A DNA stretch of 64,000 bases from Bacilliculturomica massiliensis (GTDB lineage: Bacteria; Bacillota; Clostridia; Peptostreptococcales; Anaerovoracaceae): positions 1,179,997-1,243,996 of the forward strand of contig NZ_LR027603.1 in assembly GCF_900605495.1 (NCBI RefSeq), in the 5' to 3' direction. Numbering within the stretch: the first letter of the stretch is position 1; each line of letters opens with the position of its first letter. The position numbers were made by a program, and so were the translations under genes. Shown here piece after piece: positions 26,971 through 34,833 of this stretch. The notes below the pieces were generated by a model. The model was not told where the DNA came from and made no database searches. It saw only the letters and a list, made by a program, of their open reading frames with translations.

Positions 26971-27470
26971 TATTTAATCCCTCCCGTTTTATTCAGACGC
27001 TTCTGTTCCATACAGCGAAGGACCTCGTCCGGCACAAGCCCCTTGATCTCGCCGTTCAGCGAAAATACTTCCTTCATCATGCTGGAACTTATGAAGGAAT
27101 AATCCGGACTGGTCATGAGAAAAATCGTCTCTACGTCTTTATTATACAACCTGGCGTTCATTTGCGCCATCTGTATTTCGTACTCGAAATCGGCGGAAGC
27201 CCGCAGACCCCGGACGACCGCCTGAATATTGTTGTTTTTTACGTAATGAGCCAGCAGACCGTCGAAGCAGTCTACGGTGATATTGTGCAGATGAGACGTC
27301 ACATTGCGGATCATTTCCATACGTTCCGCCGGCGTAAACGTGGCCACCTTGGATTTATTTTCGATCACGCCGACCACCAGCTGATCGCACAGTCTGGACG
27401 CCCTCTCGATGAGGTCCAGATGCCCGTTGGTGATGGGATCGAAGGACCCCGCGTAAAGCATTTTCATCAT
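26970..27470 (-). CDS. coaD: Pantetheine-phosphate adenylyltransferase
   Basis: The 166-residue enzyme has GSFDPITNGHLDLIERA (HxGH motif) and the second motif ISSSMMKEV (ISS-x-x-x-[RK]). It adenylylates 4'-phosphopantetheine to dephospho-CoA. It overlaps the rsmD stop by 4 bp; rsmD-coaD is a classic conserved pair. Two adjacent ATGs are possible starts, and the choice changes one residue. Confidence 0.97.
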   Translation of the reverse strand: MMKMLYAGSFDPITNGHLDLIERASRLCDQLVVGVIENKSKVATFTPAERMEMIRNVTSHLHNITVDCFDGLLAHYVKNNNIQAVVRGLRASADFEYEIQMAQMNARLYNKDVETIFLMTSPDYSFISSSMMKEVFSLNGEIKGLVPDEVLRCMEQKRLNKTGGIK

Positions 27471-28018
27471 CTATCAGCCCCTTCGTATACGGAAACGCCG
27501 ATGCTTCCGTACTTTTTATCCTTGATTTTTCTGAGTCCCGGAAGTTCGTCCGGCATCTGATCCTTCGCGTCGTGCTCCGCCACGATGATGCCTTCCTCCG
27601 ACAACAGTCCGCGCTGAGCGATAATGTCCATGCAGTTGAGCAGAAGTCCGTCCCCGTAAGGAGGATCCAGGAAAAAAATATCCACCTTTTCCCGGAGCCT
27701 GGACAGCATGTGGGTGTATTCGCCGGGAATGACCACAGCCTGATCCTCCGCCCGGCAGTGAGTGATATTCTCTCTGGTCAGAGCGATGCTTTCCCTCGAT
27801 CTGTCTCCGAAATAAACGGTCCCGGCGCCGCGGCTGATGGCTTCCAGTCCCAGATTTCCCGTACCGGAAAACACGTCGGCGCAGACGGTGTCCTCGCCCA
27901 TATATTCCGCGATCATGCTGAAGATCGCTTCTTTTACCTTGTCCGACGTAGGTCGGACGCTGCGGTCAGCCGGCGGAGCCAGCCGCCGTCCTTTCAGCTT
28001 TCCTGATATGATTCGCAA
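27467..28018 (-). CDS. rsmD: 16S rRNA guanine-N2 methyltransferase RsmD
   Basis: The 183-residue protein begins MRIISGKLKGRRLAPP and has the SAM-binding motif FSGTGNLGLEAISRGA and the catalytic DPPYGDG (about residue 117). It methylates G966 of 16S rRNA (E. coli numbering). It leads a run rsmD-coaD-(coiled coil)-ylbJ-tmcAL. Confidence 0.95.
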   Translation of the reverse strand: MRIISGKLKGRRLAPPADRSVRPTSDKVKEAIFSMIAEYMGEDTVCADVFSGTGNLGLEAISRGAGTVYFGDRSRESIALTRENITHCRAEDQAVVIPGEYTHMLSRLREKVDIFFLDPPYGDGLLLNCMDIIAQRGLLSEEGIIVAEHDAKDQMPDELPGLRKIKDKKYGSIGVSVYEGADR

Positions 28019-28126
28019 TCCTTCTCCCCTTTTCTATCCCTTCATTCCCGCGCCTTTTTCTCTCCGGCCGGGCCGGATCTCTCACCGGGCGCGGTACAGT
28101 CTGGTTTTTTTCTTTATGCACAAAAT

Positions 28127-28189
28127 ATCGCCTCAGATCTGGGCGATAAATTTCTTTTTTATTGTATCATAATAATTATGTGATGAAAA
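28127..28189 (-). promoter_or_regulatory. rsmD promoter and leader hairpin
   Basis: Minus strand TTTTCA (28184-28189), 17 bp, extended -10 TG-A-TACAAT (28161-28166). Downstream in the leader, TATCGCC/GGCGATA (about 28127-28149) forms a 7-bp hairpin followed by TTTT on the minus strand, a possible weak attenuator. Confidence 0.5.
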
Positions 28190-28231
28190 CAAAAAAATAA
28201 ATATCCACCAGCGCGAGGCTCGTGGATATTT
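28189..28231 (-). terminator. Terminator of the spore protein gene
   Basis: Minus strand: AAATATCCAC (28222-28231) pairs with GTGGATATTT (28199-28208) and is followed by a run of T. Confidence 0.85.
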
Positions 28232-28252
28232 ATCTGTTTCACATGGTTTGGC

Positions 28253-28462
28253 TTATTTGCCAGCCAGCTGCTGTTCAGCCATCTCGACTAATCTCTTAGT
28301 CATGTAGCCGCCAACGTAACCATTCTGTCTCGCTGTCAGGTTTCCCTTGTCCATGTTCTGGTAGTTAGCCAGTCCAAGTTCGGTAGCGATCTCAGTTTTC
28401 ATGTTGTTTAATGCGGGCTTTGCCTCGCTCATCATGATGTTGTTGCTGTTTGAATTAGACAT
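28253..28462 (-). CDS. Alpha/beta-type small acid-soluble spore protein
   Basis: The 69-residue protein has both SASP signatures: KTEIATELGL, containing the GPR-protease cleavage site, and LTARQNGYVGGYMTKRLVEMAE near the C-terminus. These proteins coat spore DNA and protect it from UV. The ATG at 28462 is preceded by AGGAGGTG; upstream codons add three residues only. Monocistronic with its own terminator. A forespore (sigma-G) promoter is expected in 28463-28556, but I could not pick one confidently. Confidence 0.96.
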   Translation of the reverse strand: MSNSNSNNIMMSEAKPALNNMKTEIATELGLANYQNMDKGNLTARQNGYVGGYMTKRLVEMAEQQLAGK

Positions 28463-28556
28463 TTTTATCACCTCCTGTTTACGTACTTATGATGACCTTT
28501 TCAGGGGGATTGTATGTCTTGTAATGTTTTCCAACCTCGTCAGTTCAAGATCCCAT

Positions 28557-30599
28557 CTAAAGCATTGGATTTTCAACGTTTTCAAAAGTTTTCTCGATCT
28601 TCTGACGAAGCAGTTCATTCTTTTTTTCACTCAAAGTCGGATCTTCTGACAGAATGATTTCCGCTTCCGCTTTCACTTTCTGCAGTATTTTTACGTGTTT
28701 CACCAGATCGGCGATGCGAAGTTCAGGCACTCCGTGCTGTCTCATTCCGAAGAATTCTCCCGGCCCCCGCAGTTCCAGATCCTTCTCTGCGATGACAAAG
28801 CCGTCGTTGGACTGTTTCATGATCTCCGCCCGCTTTTTCGCCACCTCCGTCTGCCCTTCGGTGATGAGGATGCAGTAAGACTGCTCTTTTCCCCGTCCCA
28901 CGCGCCCGCGGAGCTGGTGCAGCTGGGCAAGACCAAAGCGCTCGGCGTTCTCGATCAGTATCACGGTGGCGTTGGGCACGTTGATCCCCACCTCGATGAC
29001 CACCGTGGACACGAGGATCGAGGTCTTTCCCTCGTAAAACTCTTCCATGATCCGGTCTTTATCCTTTTGCTTCATGGCCCCGTGCAGCAGCGCGCTTCGC
29101 TGATCGGGGAATTTGGCCGTAAGCTCTTCATAGACGCCCTGCGCTGATCTGGCGGACAGCTCCATGGATTCCTCGATGAGCGGCGCTACGATGTATGCCT
29201 GCCGTCCCTCCTGTACCTGACGCAGAATAAACTGATAGGCCGATTCTCTGCCGGAGGCGTTCACTGCCCGCGTGATGATCTGCTGTCTGCCCGGCGGCAT
29301 CTCATCTATGATGGAAATATCCAGATCGCCGTACAGGGTCATGGCCAGTGTTCTGGGAATGGGCGTTGCGGTCATGACCAGCACGTCCGGATTCTCCCCT
29401 TTCTCCGTGAGGATCCCGCGCTGCTTCACGCCGAAGCGATGCTGCTCGTCGGTGATGACCAATCCCAGTCTGGCGAACACCACATCCTCCTGGATGACGG
29501 CGTGGGTACCCACCAGTACGTCGATCTCGCCCTTCGCCAGCTGTTCCAGCGTAAGCCGCTTTTCTTTTGCGGGCAGCGATCCGGAGAGAAAGCCTGTGCG
29601 CAGTCCAAAGGGCGCGAACTGCTCCGACAGTCCTGTGAAATGCTGGCGGGCAAGTATCTCCGTAGGCGCCATGAGTACGGCCTGATAGCCGGATCTCGCG
29701 GCTTTATAGAGCGCGGCGGCGGCCACCGCCGTCTTTCCGGAACCCACATCCCCCTGTACCAGGCGGTTCATGACTTTCGGAGACTCCATATCGGCCCTGA
29801 TCTCTTCCAGCACACGCTTCTGCGCTCCAGTCAGCGGATAGGGAAAGGAATCGGTGAAATCTTTCATGTCCGCTTTCGCTGAAAAAGAAATACCGTTCTC
29901 GCTGCTGTTCACGCGATTTTTCATCATCAGCAGTCCGGTCTGCAGAAGAAACAATTCTTCGAACACAAAGCGAAACCGGGCCTCCTTCACTTTCTGCGGA
30001 TCGTCGGGATAGTGAATGTTCTGCAGAGCGTAGTGAAGACCGCAGAGCCTGTTCCTGCCCAGCGTTTCTTCCGGAATATATTCGTTGAGCCGTTTTACCT
30101 GCAGCAGGACGCGGGCCGTCCATTTTCTCAGATCCTTCTGAGAAAGTCCTTTGACCAGCGGATAGACCGGAAGGATCTTCTCCTGGCTCTCGTCCCCCGT
30201 CCACTTTTCAAAATCCGGATGAAGCATTTGCTTTTTTCCGTTTTTGCACTGGGCCTTTCCGAAGAAGGAATAGTATTCTCCCTGCTGAAACGCCCGCTCC
30301 AGATAGGCGCTGTGAAAGAAAAGTACCTCCATGGATCCGCTTTCGTCCTGCACCAGCAGCTTCAGGTTCCGTTTTCTACCGAAGCCGCCGCCTTTCGCTA
30401 TGAGGACGACCTGTGCCCTGACCAGAGCGCATTCTTCGTTCCACAGATTTTCAATTTGTATTACGTTTCGCCTGTCCTCGTAGGTGCGCGGAAACAGATA
30501 CAGCAGATCGCCGATCTCGCGCACGGAAAGACGGACCAGCGCATGGGCTTTCTTCGGTCCTACCCCGGCCATGGTTTTTATTTCTTCGTACAGTTCCAT
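28557..30599 (-). CDS. recG: ATP-dependent DNA helicase RecG
   Basis: The 680-residue protein has the N-terminal wedge/OB domain (about 1-200; GVGPKKAHAL, LFPRTYEDRR), helicase domain 1 with Walker A VQGDVGSGKT and the RecG-type DEQH box (ITDEQHRFGV), and helicase domain 2 with HQLRGRVGRG. It regresses stalled forks and branch-migrates Holliday junctions. The ATG at 30599 follows AGGGGG; 15 in-frame codons upstream lack a Shine-Dalgarno sequence. It lies 48 bp after the Asp23-family gene; the DAK-like (yloV) gene normally found between them is missing. Confidence 0.97.
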   Translation of the reverse strand: MELYEEIKTMAGVGPKKAHALVRLSVREIGDLLYLFPRTYEDRRNVIQIENLWNEECALVRAQVVLIAKGGGFGRKRNLKLLVQDESGSMEVLFFHSAYLERAFQQGEYYSFFGKAQCKNGKKQMLHPDFEKWTGDESQEKILPVYPLVKGLSQKDLRKWTARVLLQVKRLNEYIPEETLGRNRLCGLHYALQNIHYPDDPQKVKEARFRFVFEELFLLQTGLLMMKNRVNSSENGISFSAKADMKDFTDSFPYPLTGAQKRVLEEIRADMESPKVMNRLVQGDVGSGKTAVAAAALYKAARSGYQAVLMAPTEILARQHFTGLSEQFAPFGLRTGFLSGSLPAKEKRLTLEQLAKGEIDVLVGTHAVIQEDVVFARLGLVITDEQHRFGVKQRGILTEKGENPDVLVMTATPIPRTLAMTLYGDLDISIIDEMPPGRQQIITRAVNASGRESAYQFILRQVQEGRQAYIVAPLIEESMELSARSAQGVYEELTAKFPDQRSALLHGAMKQKDKDRIMEEFYEGKTSILVSTVVIEVGINVPNATVILIENAERFGLAQLHQLRGRVGRGKEQSYCILITEGQTEVAKKRAEIMKQSNDGFVIAEKDLELRGPGEFFGMRQHGVPELRIADLVKHVKILQKVKAEAEIILSEDPTLSEKKNELLRQKIEKTFENVENPML

Positions 30600-30647
30600 T
30601 CTCGTTTCCCCCTGTGAAAGCCGGCCTGTTTCCGGCTCAGACACAGT

Positions 30648-31037
30648 TTACCCCTTGATCTCAATATTTCTGCGCGCCAGCTGTCTGGAAAGCGTGCCCG
30701 TGACCACGATAGCCACCTCCGCCACCGGGATCTCTCCGTATTCCGTAAGGGAACGGCGTATATCCGCGATCAGCCGGTCGGTGACCATGCGGATGCTGAC
30801 TCCGAATCGGATCGCCAGGTAAATGCGGACTGTCACTCCTGCCTCTGTCACGTCGATATCCAGTTCGTCCAGCTCGCTTCTGCCGCTGATGCGGTTCATA
30901 AAGCCTCCCATAACGCCTTTGGAATTTGTGATCCATACCTTGCCGCGGAACTGGCGGATCTGTTCCTCCACAAGCTGGGCGATCACCATGTGATCCAGCA
31001 GGATCTGTCCTTCTTTCGTTTCCTTTTTATAGAGCAT
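30648..31037 (-). CDS. Asp23/Gls24 (YloU-like) envelope stress family protein
   Basis: The 129-residue protein matches the Asp23/DUF322 family (VWITNSKGVMGGF near residue 34, then VTVRIYLAIRFGVSI and the amphipathic helices after residue 85). Family members are cytoplasmic and membrane-associated, linked to cell-envelope homeostasis and lipid metabolism. It is normally encoded rpmB-yloU-yloV-recG; here rpmB is divergent, yloV is absent and a tandem repeat lies upstream. The middle part (RISGRSELDELDID) is longer than in the shortest members. Confidence 0.88.
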   Translation of the reverse strand: MLYKKETKEGQILLDHMVIAQLVEEQIRQFRGKVWITNSKGVMGGFMNRISGRSELDELDIDVTEAGVTVRIYLAIRFGVSIRMVTDRLIADIRRSLTEYGEIPVAEVAIVVTGTLSRQLARRNIEIKG

Positions 31038-31079
31038 ATCGCACCCCGTTCCGACAATGATCCGGCAACTTCTGCTATT

Positions 31080-31328
31080 CCATAAACACTAAGCTCTGCC
31101 TTCACCTTCGGTTTGGCAGTCGCTAAGTGTTCTGGGCACCTGTCATACCGCCGCTCTGTCTTCGCCTTTGGCTCGCCAGTCGCGGGGTATGGACATTGTA
31201 CCATAAACACTAAGCTCTGCCTTCACCTTCGGCTTGGCAATCGCTAAGTGTTCTGGGCACCTGTCATACCGCCGCTCTGTCTTCGCCTTCGGCTCGCCAG
31301 TCGCGGGGTATGGACATTGTACCATAAA
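31080..31328. repeat. Two 121-bp tandem repeats built of palindromic half-units
   Basis: Unit 1 (31080-31200) and unit 2 (31201-31321) are identical except for 3 positions; a third copy starts at 31322 and stops after CCATAAA. Each unit has two half-units 60 bp apart. Their 31-bp cores (31093-31123 and 31153-31183 in unit 1) match at 25 positions, while the flanking arms differ: AACACTAA/TAAGTGTT around the first, CATACCGCC/GGGGTATG around the second. Both arm pairs are self-complementary, so each half-unit can fold into a long hairpin. This resembles REP/BIME-type intergenic palindromes. No other copy was noticed in the window. Confidence 0.9.
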
Positions 31329-31438
31329 TTCTCTGTGAGTGCCAACTGGCGGATGAAAACAGCAGAGTCTCGAAAATACTATGATTCCTCCCGATGGGAC
31401 TAAAAAACAGAAATCAGGAAAAAATAATAAAAAAATGT

Positions 31439-31467
31439 TTGTCAACTGTTACCCGTTGTGCTATAAT
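31439..31467 (+). promoter_or_regulatory. rpmB promoter
   Basis: TTGTCA (31439-31444), 17-bp spacer ending in TGC, TATAAT (31462-31467): sigma-A consensus with an extended -10. Confidence 0.85.
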
Positions 31468-31555
31468 AGCACTTGTTCAATGTGCAAATGAATGCATATG
31501 CATTTGATAAGTGAAATGATACATCCCTCTGGGATTGACAAAGGAGGTGCAGCAG

Positions 31556-31747
31556 ATGTCCAGAAAATGCGAAATTTGTGGTAAGGGACAGGTTTCCGGA
31601 AATAACGTATCCCATTCCAACAGACATACGAGAAGAAAATGGAACGCCAACATTCAGACCGTTAAGGTAAATGAGAACGGCACCGTGAGAAGAGCTAACG
31701 TATGCACAAGATGCATCCGCTCCAACAAGATCACCAGAGCGATCTAA
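31556..31747 (+). CDS. rpmB: Ribosomal protein L28, zinc-binding form
   Basis: The 63-residue protein begins [11 protein letters not shown] and contains [14 protein letters not shown], the L28 core, and CTRC near the end. The two CxxC pairs make it the zinc-containing form, like L32 in this window. AAAGGAGGTG precedes the ATG at 31556; seven in-frame codons upstream overlap that Shine-Dalgarno sequence. Monocistronic with its own promoter and terminator. Confidence 0.97.
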   Translation: MSRKCEICGKGQVSGNNVSHSNRHTRRKWNANIQTVKVNENGTVRRANVCTRCIRSNKITRAI

Positions 31748-31751
31748 GAAC

Positions 31752-31788
31752 AAAACCTGCAGCTGAGCGCCGCAGGTTTTATTTTTTT
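31752..31788 (+). terminator. rpmB terminator
   Basis: AAAACCTGC (31752-31760) pairs with GCAGGTTTT (31772-31780), followed by a run of T. Confidence 0.9.
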
Positions 31789-31896
31789 CTGTTCTGCGGC
31801 CTGTGCGCCTTCTCTTCCCTGCCCGGCAGCCCGTCCTTTGGGATCCCGCGCCCGCTGTACAAATGTCTTCAAAGAATATACGAGTGACAAAACTCA

Positions 31897-31937
31897 GCAA
31901 AAAAGCGTGCGGAAAGTTGAACCTCCTGCACGCTTTT
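31897..31937 (-). terminator. Terminator of the small membrane-protein gene
   Basis: Minus strand: AAAAGCGTGC (31928-31937) pairs with GCACGCTTTT (31901-31910), then TTTT. Confidence 0.85.
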
Positions 31938-31966
31938 GATTTTCTTTCTCGTTTGACCCGTCGGGA

Positions 31967-32269
31967 TCATTTATCCTCTTCCGCTGCGGGATCGAAGACC
32001 ATCTCGGCCTCCACTTCCTCCAGATTTTCAGAAAAGTCATCGCTGTCCTGCTTTTCTTCCGCTTCTGCTTCGTCGAAAGCTCCCGGTTCGCTCTTGTCCA
32101 AAGTCTCTTTTTCAGCTTTGGGCTCTCTGTTCTTTTTGATGTAGATCAGCAGCGCTTTGATCCCCAGAATCCCTCCGATGATGCCGATGATCAGCACGGC
32201 GAACGTCAACACGATGTTAGCCAGCTGCAGATACGTCAAAAATACGTAAAACGGACTGTATCCTGCCAT
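31967..32269 (-). CDS. Small single-span membrane protein with acidic tail
   Basis: The 100 residues contain one hydrophobic region (about 10-43, IVLTFAVLIIGIIGGILGIKALL), a short basic stop-transfer stretch (YIKKNREPKAEK) and a strongly acidic Glu/Asp/Ala tail to the C-terminus. I recognise no family. The tail is probably cytoplasmic by the positive-inside rule. AAAGGAAGA precedes the ATG. Its own promoter and terminator make it a monocistronic unit. Real-gene evidence: good Shine-Dalgarno sequence, promoter, terminator and clear membrane topology. Confidence 0.7.
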   Translation of the reverse strand: MAGYSPFYVFLTYLQLANIVLTFAVLIIGIIGGILGIKALLIYIKKNREPKAEKETLDKSEPGAFDEAEAEEKQDSDDFSENLEEVEAEMVFDPAAEEDK

Positions 32270-32373
32270 AATGTTTTCTTCCTTTCGTGTAAATAATCTC
32301 TCGTCTTTTTCTGCGTTCTCTGTGATCCTGAAGCGTCCGCAGCGCCCGGATGGGCTTATAAAGTGACTTTTTT

Positions 32374-32402
32374 ATTATAGCCCTTCTCCGTGTGTCTGTC
32401 CA
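32374..32402 (-). promoter_or_regulatory. Promoter of the small membrane-protein gene at 31967
   Basis: Minus strand TGGACA (32397-32402), 17 bp, TATAAT (32374-32379), giving a leader of about 100 nt. Confidence 0.75.
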
Positions 32403-32480
32403 TTGTGAAACATGAATTTCACAAAATCTTCACCAATTTCAACCAAATTCAGAGCGACCTGCCTTTGCAGGACCGGCGCT

Positions 32481-32657
32481 CTAACTGGTAAACAGCTTAT
32501 AGCCGCAGTAGATCATTAAAAGGCCCAGTACGATCAGCCATATTTTCGAGGGCAGCAGAAAGGCGCAGATCGTCACGGAACCAATGATGAGGAGTATCAG
32601 TCCGAACAGCTCCGCTTCCCCTCTCTTACAGCCGCAGCACTTTTTTCTGTGTCCCAA
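32481..32657 (-). CDS. Tiny membrane protein with CCGC motif
   Basis: A 58-residue frame starts at TTG (32657) with AAAGGAGAG about 8 nt upstream. It encodes an N-terminal GHRKKCCGCKRGEAEL (clustered Cys plus basic residues) followed by two hydrophobic segments (about 17-36 and 40-55) and ends YCGYKLFTS. The clustered Cys suggest metal binding or disulphide. No family is recognised. It lies 14 bp after the preceding small membrane-protein gene, so the two form a pair downstream of the glycogen operon. A hairpin (about 32451-32482) covers its stop codon. Start and reality are moderately supported. Confidence 0.55.
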   Translation of the reverse strand: MGHRKKCCGCKRGEAELFGLILLIIGSVTICAFLLPSKIWLIVLGLLMIYCGYKLFTS

Positions 32658-32671
32658 TGCTCATCTCTCCT

Positions 32672-32872
32672 TTATCCCATAAAAACGATCAGGGCCAGCG
32701 CGGTCAGAAGCCCCAACAGCAATAGATACCATATGAAAAGCGGCGTGGCATGAATGACAAGCGCCGCGCCGGCCGCCGCCATCAGCAGTCCCGGCAATTT
32801 TAATCTTTTCTTTTTTCTATTCAAAAAAACCACCTGCAATAGTATATGCAGGCGGTTTCCTTCACGTGTCAT
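32672..32872 (-). CDS. Tiny two-span membrane protein coupled to the GH13 gene
   Basis: The 66-residue frame begins with ATG at 32872, overlapping the GH13 stop as ATGA and preceded by GGGAG, a typical coupled start. It has a basic N-terminal half (NRKKKRLK) and two hydrophobic segments (LLMAAAGAALVIHA and LFIWYLLLLGLLTALALIVFMG). The GH13 terminator hairpin falls inside codons 5-17, so an alternative start is TTG at 32824, just after the hairpin, with AGGTGG in the stem as Shine-Dalgarno sequence (50 residues). No family recognised. Confidence 0.5.
   Translation of the reverse strand: MTREGNRLHILLQVVFLNRKKKRLKLPGLLMAAAGAALVIHATPLFIWYLLLLGLLTALALIVFMG
32823..32858 (-). terminator. Terminator of the glycogen operon
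   Basis: Minus strand: a 12-bp stem (32847-32858 with 32827-32838, one G-T pair) followed by a T-run. It lies just after the GH13 stop and overlaps the start of the small frame at 32672-32872. Confidence 0.8.
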
Positions 32873-34806
32873 ATTTTTTCTCCCACCATGTAGACTGCCA
32901 CTCCGCTGTGAGGCCCCAACACCAGCGTATCTTTCCCCTCAAAGGCGATATGCCCGCAGTTCACCAGATCCAGCGCTCTCCGGACCTCCTTTCCACGGGA
33001 TGTCAGACGCCGTTCCTCCGCCCCCTGGTTCAGAAACACATAGAGGCTTCCGCCTGCGCCGTCTCTGAAGAAGGAAAAGCAGCCCGTCTCCGAGGGTCCG
33101 GGAACATAAGTCATACGGCCAAGTCCGTCGACGCCGCTGCGGAAGCGGAGCAGACGACGGTAAAAGTCCGCGATATCCGTTTTCATTTTATCCTGTTCAA
33201 AACAGCAGCGGTTCATCGGGTCTCTTCCACCCTCCATTCCCAGTTCGTCTCCGTAGTAGATACAGGGAATACCGGGCAGAAACGCCCATGCCAGCAGCGC
33301 CAGAAACAGCTTTTGCCTGGCTTCCTCATAGGATGGCTCCCTGTTTCGGAAAACCGTCAGGATCCGTTCCGTGTCATGGGTACCGAGAATATTCATCAGC
33401 GAGCGGGCGCACATCTGCGGATAATGTTCCAGAAGCGTCGTGATACGATCCTGGAGCAGCGCTCCATCTCCGGCTTCCGGCCCCCCTCCGCCTGCGTCTC
33501 CGTTCCCTGATAGAAAAGCGATCAGCCAGTCCTTCAGCGGATAGTTCATCACGCTGTCCAGCTGCGCTCCCTGAAAGTACCGGCGGCGTACGCCGTAGGC
33601 GATCTTGTTTGACGCGTCCTCCCAGACTTCGCCGATCAGCGCCCCCCGGGGATTTTCCTCTTTCAGCGTTTGACGCACCTCTTCGATAAACATGTCCGGC
33701 AGCTCGTCCGCCACATCCAGACGAAATCCCCAGGATCCCAGCCGCATCCAGTGCCGGATGACAGAATCCTCTCCCCGGATAATATAATCGCGGTAGCTTT
33801 CTTCCATCTCATTGACTGCGGGCAGCGTGTCGATCCCCCACCAGGAATCGTATTTGCCGGGATATTCCTGAAAGGTGTACCATGGATAGTAGGGAGATTC
33901 CCGGCTCTGACAGGCGCCCTGGGAATCGAAGGAGCCGTCTTTGTTAAAATAGATACTGTGGCTGCCCGTGTGATTGAATACGCCGTCCAGAATGATCCGG
34001 ATCCCGCGTTCCGCCGCTGCACGGCAGAGAGAAGCGAAATCCTCCTCCGTCCCCAGCATGGGATCGATCTCCATGTAGTTGGCCGTGTCGTACCGGTGGT
34101 TGGAAAACGCCCGAAATATGGGGTTCAGATAGATCACCGTCACGCCCAGATCCGACAGATAAGGCAGTTTCTCCTGAATCCCCCGCAGATTGCCGCCAAA
34201 AAAATCATTATTCCAAACGACGCCGTTTTCATCCGGCCCGCAGTCGGGAAGTTCCCCCCAGGTCTCGTGCATGCGGTACCGCTTGTTCTGCGCCGGAGGC
34301 GTGTACGAATCGCTTTTCGCAAAACGGTCGGGAAAGATCTGATACATCAGGCCTCCGGCCAGCCAGTCCGGCGTCTGAAAATCCGGGCTGTATACGGTGA
34401 GCTGGTATTCTGCCGTCTCCGCCGTTTCCACCGTATCATGGATCTGCGCATTTTTCTCCGTCCGGGCTGCTTCCTGCGGGATCTCCGCGCCAAAAGACCC
34501 GATGGCAAAGCGGTAAAAGTACAGCCCCGGGGCCGGAGGCCGCCAGGTAAGCCGAAAGGACATGCTTCCGCAGTCCTCACGGCATTTCCCACTCTCCGGG
34601 AAGTCTTCCGGTTCCATGTCCAGCCATTGTTCCGCGTTTCCGTCTTCTCTGACTGCAAAACGGACCTGAGACAATCCTGCCGGAAAGGCGTCCCCCTTTC
34701 CACTGTCCCATTTCACCGCAGTGCGAAAAGCGATGGCCGTCCCGGCGGCCACCGCTCCAAATGGATCTTTATAATAGATGTCTTTTGAATCAAATACCAG
34801 TCTCAT
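32869..34806 (-). CDS. GH13 alpha-glucan hydrolase (neopullulanase/amylase-like)
   Basis: The 645-residue protein has an N-terminal beta domain (about 1-150) and a GH13 barrel with all four regions: DGVFNHTG, GFRLDVADE (nucleophile Asp), GEVWED (acid/base Glu) and LGTHDTER (third Asp). No signal peptide, so it acts in the cytoplasm on glycogen or maltodextrins, hydrolysing alpha-1,4 and perhaps alpha-1,6 links. It is the last large gene of the glycogen operon, 27 bp after glgP, and likely debranches or trims limit dextrins left by the phosphorylase. The N-terminal domain resembles those of cyclomaltodextrinases. Confidence 0.9.
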   Translation of the reverse strand: MRLVFDSKDIYYKDPFGAVAAGTAIAFRTAVKWDSGKGDAFPAGLSQVRFAVREDGNAEQWLDMEPEDFPESGKCREDCGSMSFRLTWRPPAPGLYFYRFAIGSFGAEIPQEAARTEKNAQIHDTVETAETAEYQLTVYSPDFQTPDWLAGGLMYQIFPDRFAKSDSYTPPAQNKRYRMHETWGELPDCGPDENGVVWNNDFFGGNLRGIQEKLPYLSDLGVTVIYLNPIFRAFSNHRYDTANYMEIDPMLGTEEDFASLCRAAAERGIRIILDGVFNHTGSHSIYFNKDGSFDSQGACQSRESPYYPWYTFQEYPGKYDSWWGIDTLPAVNEMEESYRDYIIRGEDSVIRHWMRLGSWGFRLDVADELPDMFIEEVRQTLKEENPRGALIGEVWEDASNKIAYGVRRRYFQGAQLDSVMNYPLKDWLIAFLSGNGDAGGGGPEAGDGALLQDRITTLLEHYPQMCARSLMNILGTHDTERILTVFRNREPSYEEARQKLFLALLAWAFLPGIPCIYYGDELGMEGGRDPMNRCCFEQDKMKTDIADFYRRLLRFRSGVDGLGRMTYVPGPSETGCFSFFRDGAGGSLYVFLNQGAEERRLTSRGKEVRRALDLVNCGHIAFEGKDTLVLGPHSGVAVYMVGEKI

Positions 34807-34833
34807 TCACTTCTTCTTTCATCCTGTTTCGGC

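Larger units (their letters stand above)
31038..31555. other. Gene-free region between the Asp23 gene and rpmB
   Basis: These 518 bp contain the tandem repeat (31080-31328), an AT-rich stretch (31380-31440) and the rpmB promoter. I see no supportable gene; short frames here run through the repeat. Confidence 0.7.

Noticed and set aside
31080-31328. CRISPR-like array
   Set aside because: Only two full units, directly abutting and without unique spacers, no cas genes nearby.
30983-31445. Minus-strand frames encoding recurring CPYPATGEPKAKTE-like peptides
   Set aside because: They are translations of the 121-bp repeat. 121 is not a multiple of three, so the two copies are read in different frames; no Shine-Dalgarno sequence. 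More likely structural DNA than a protein.
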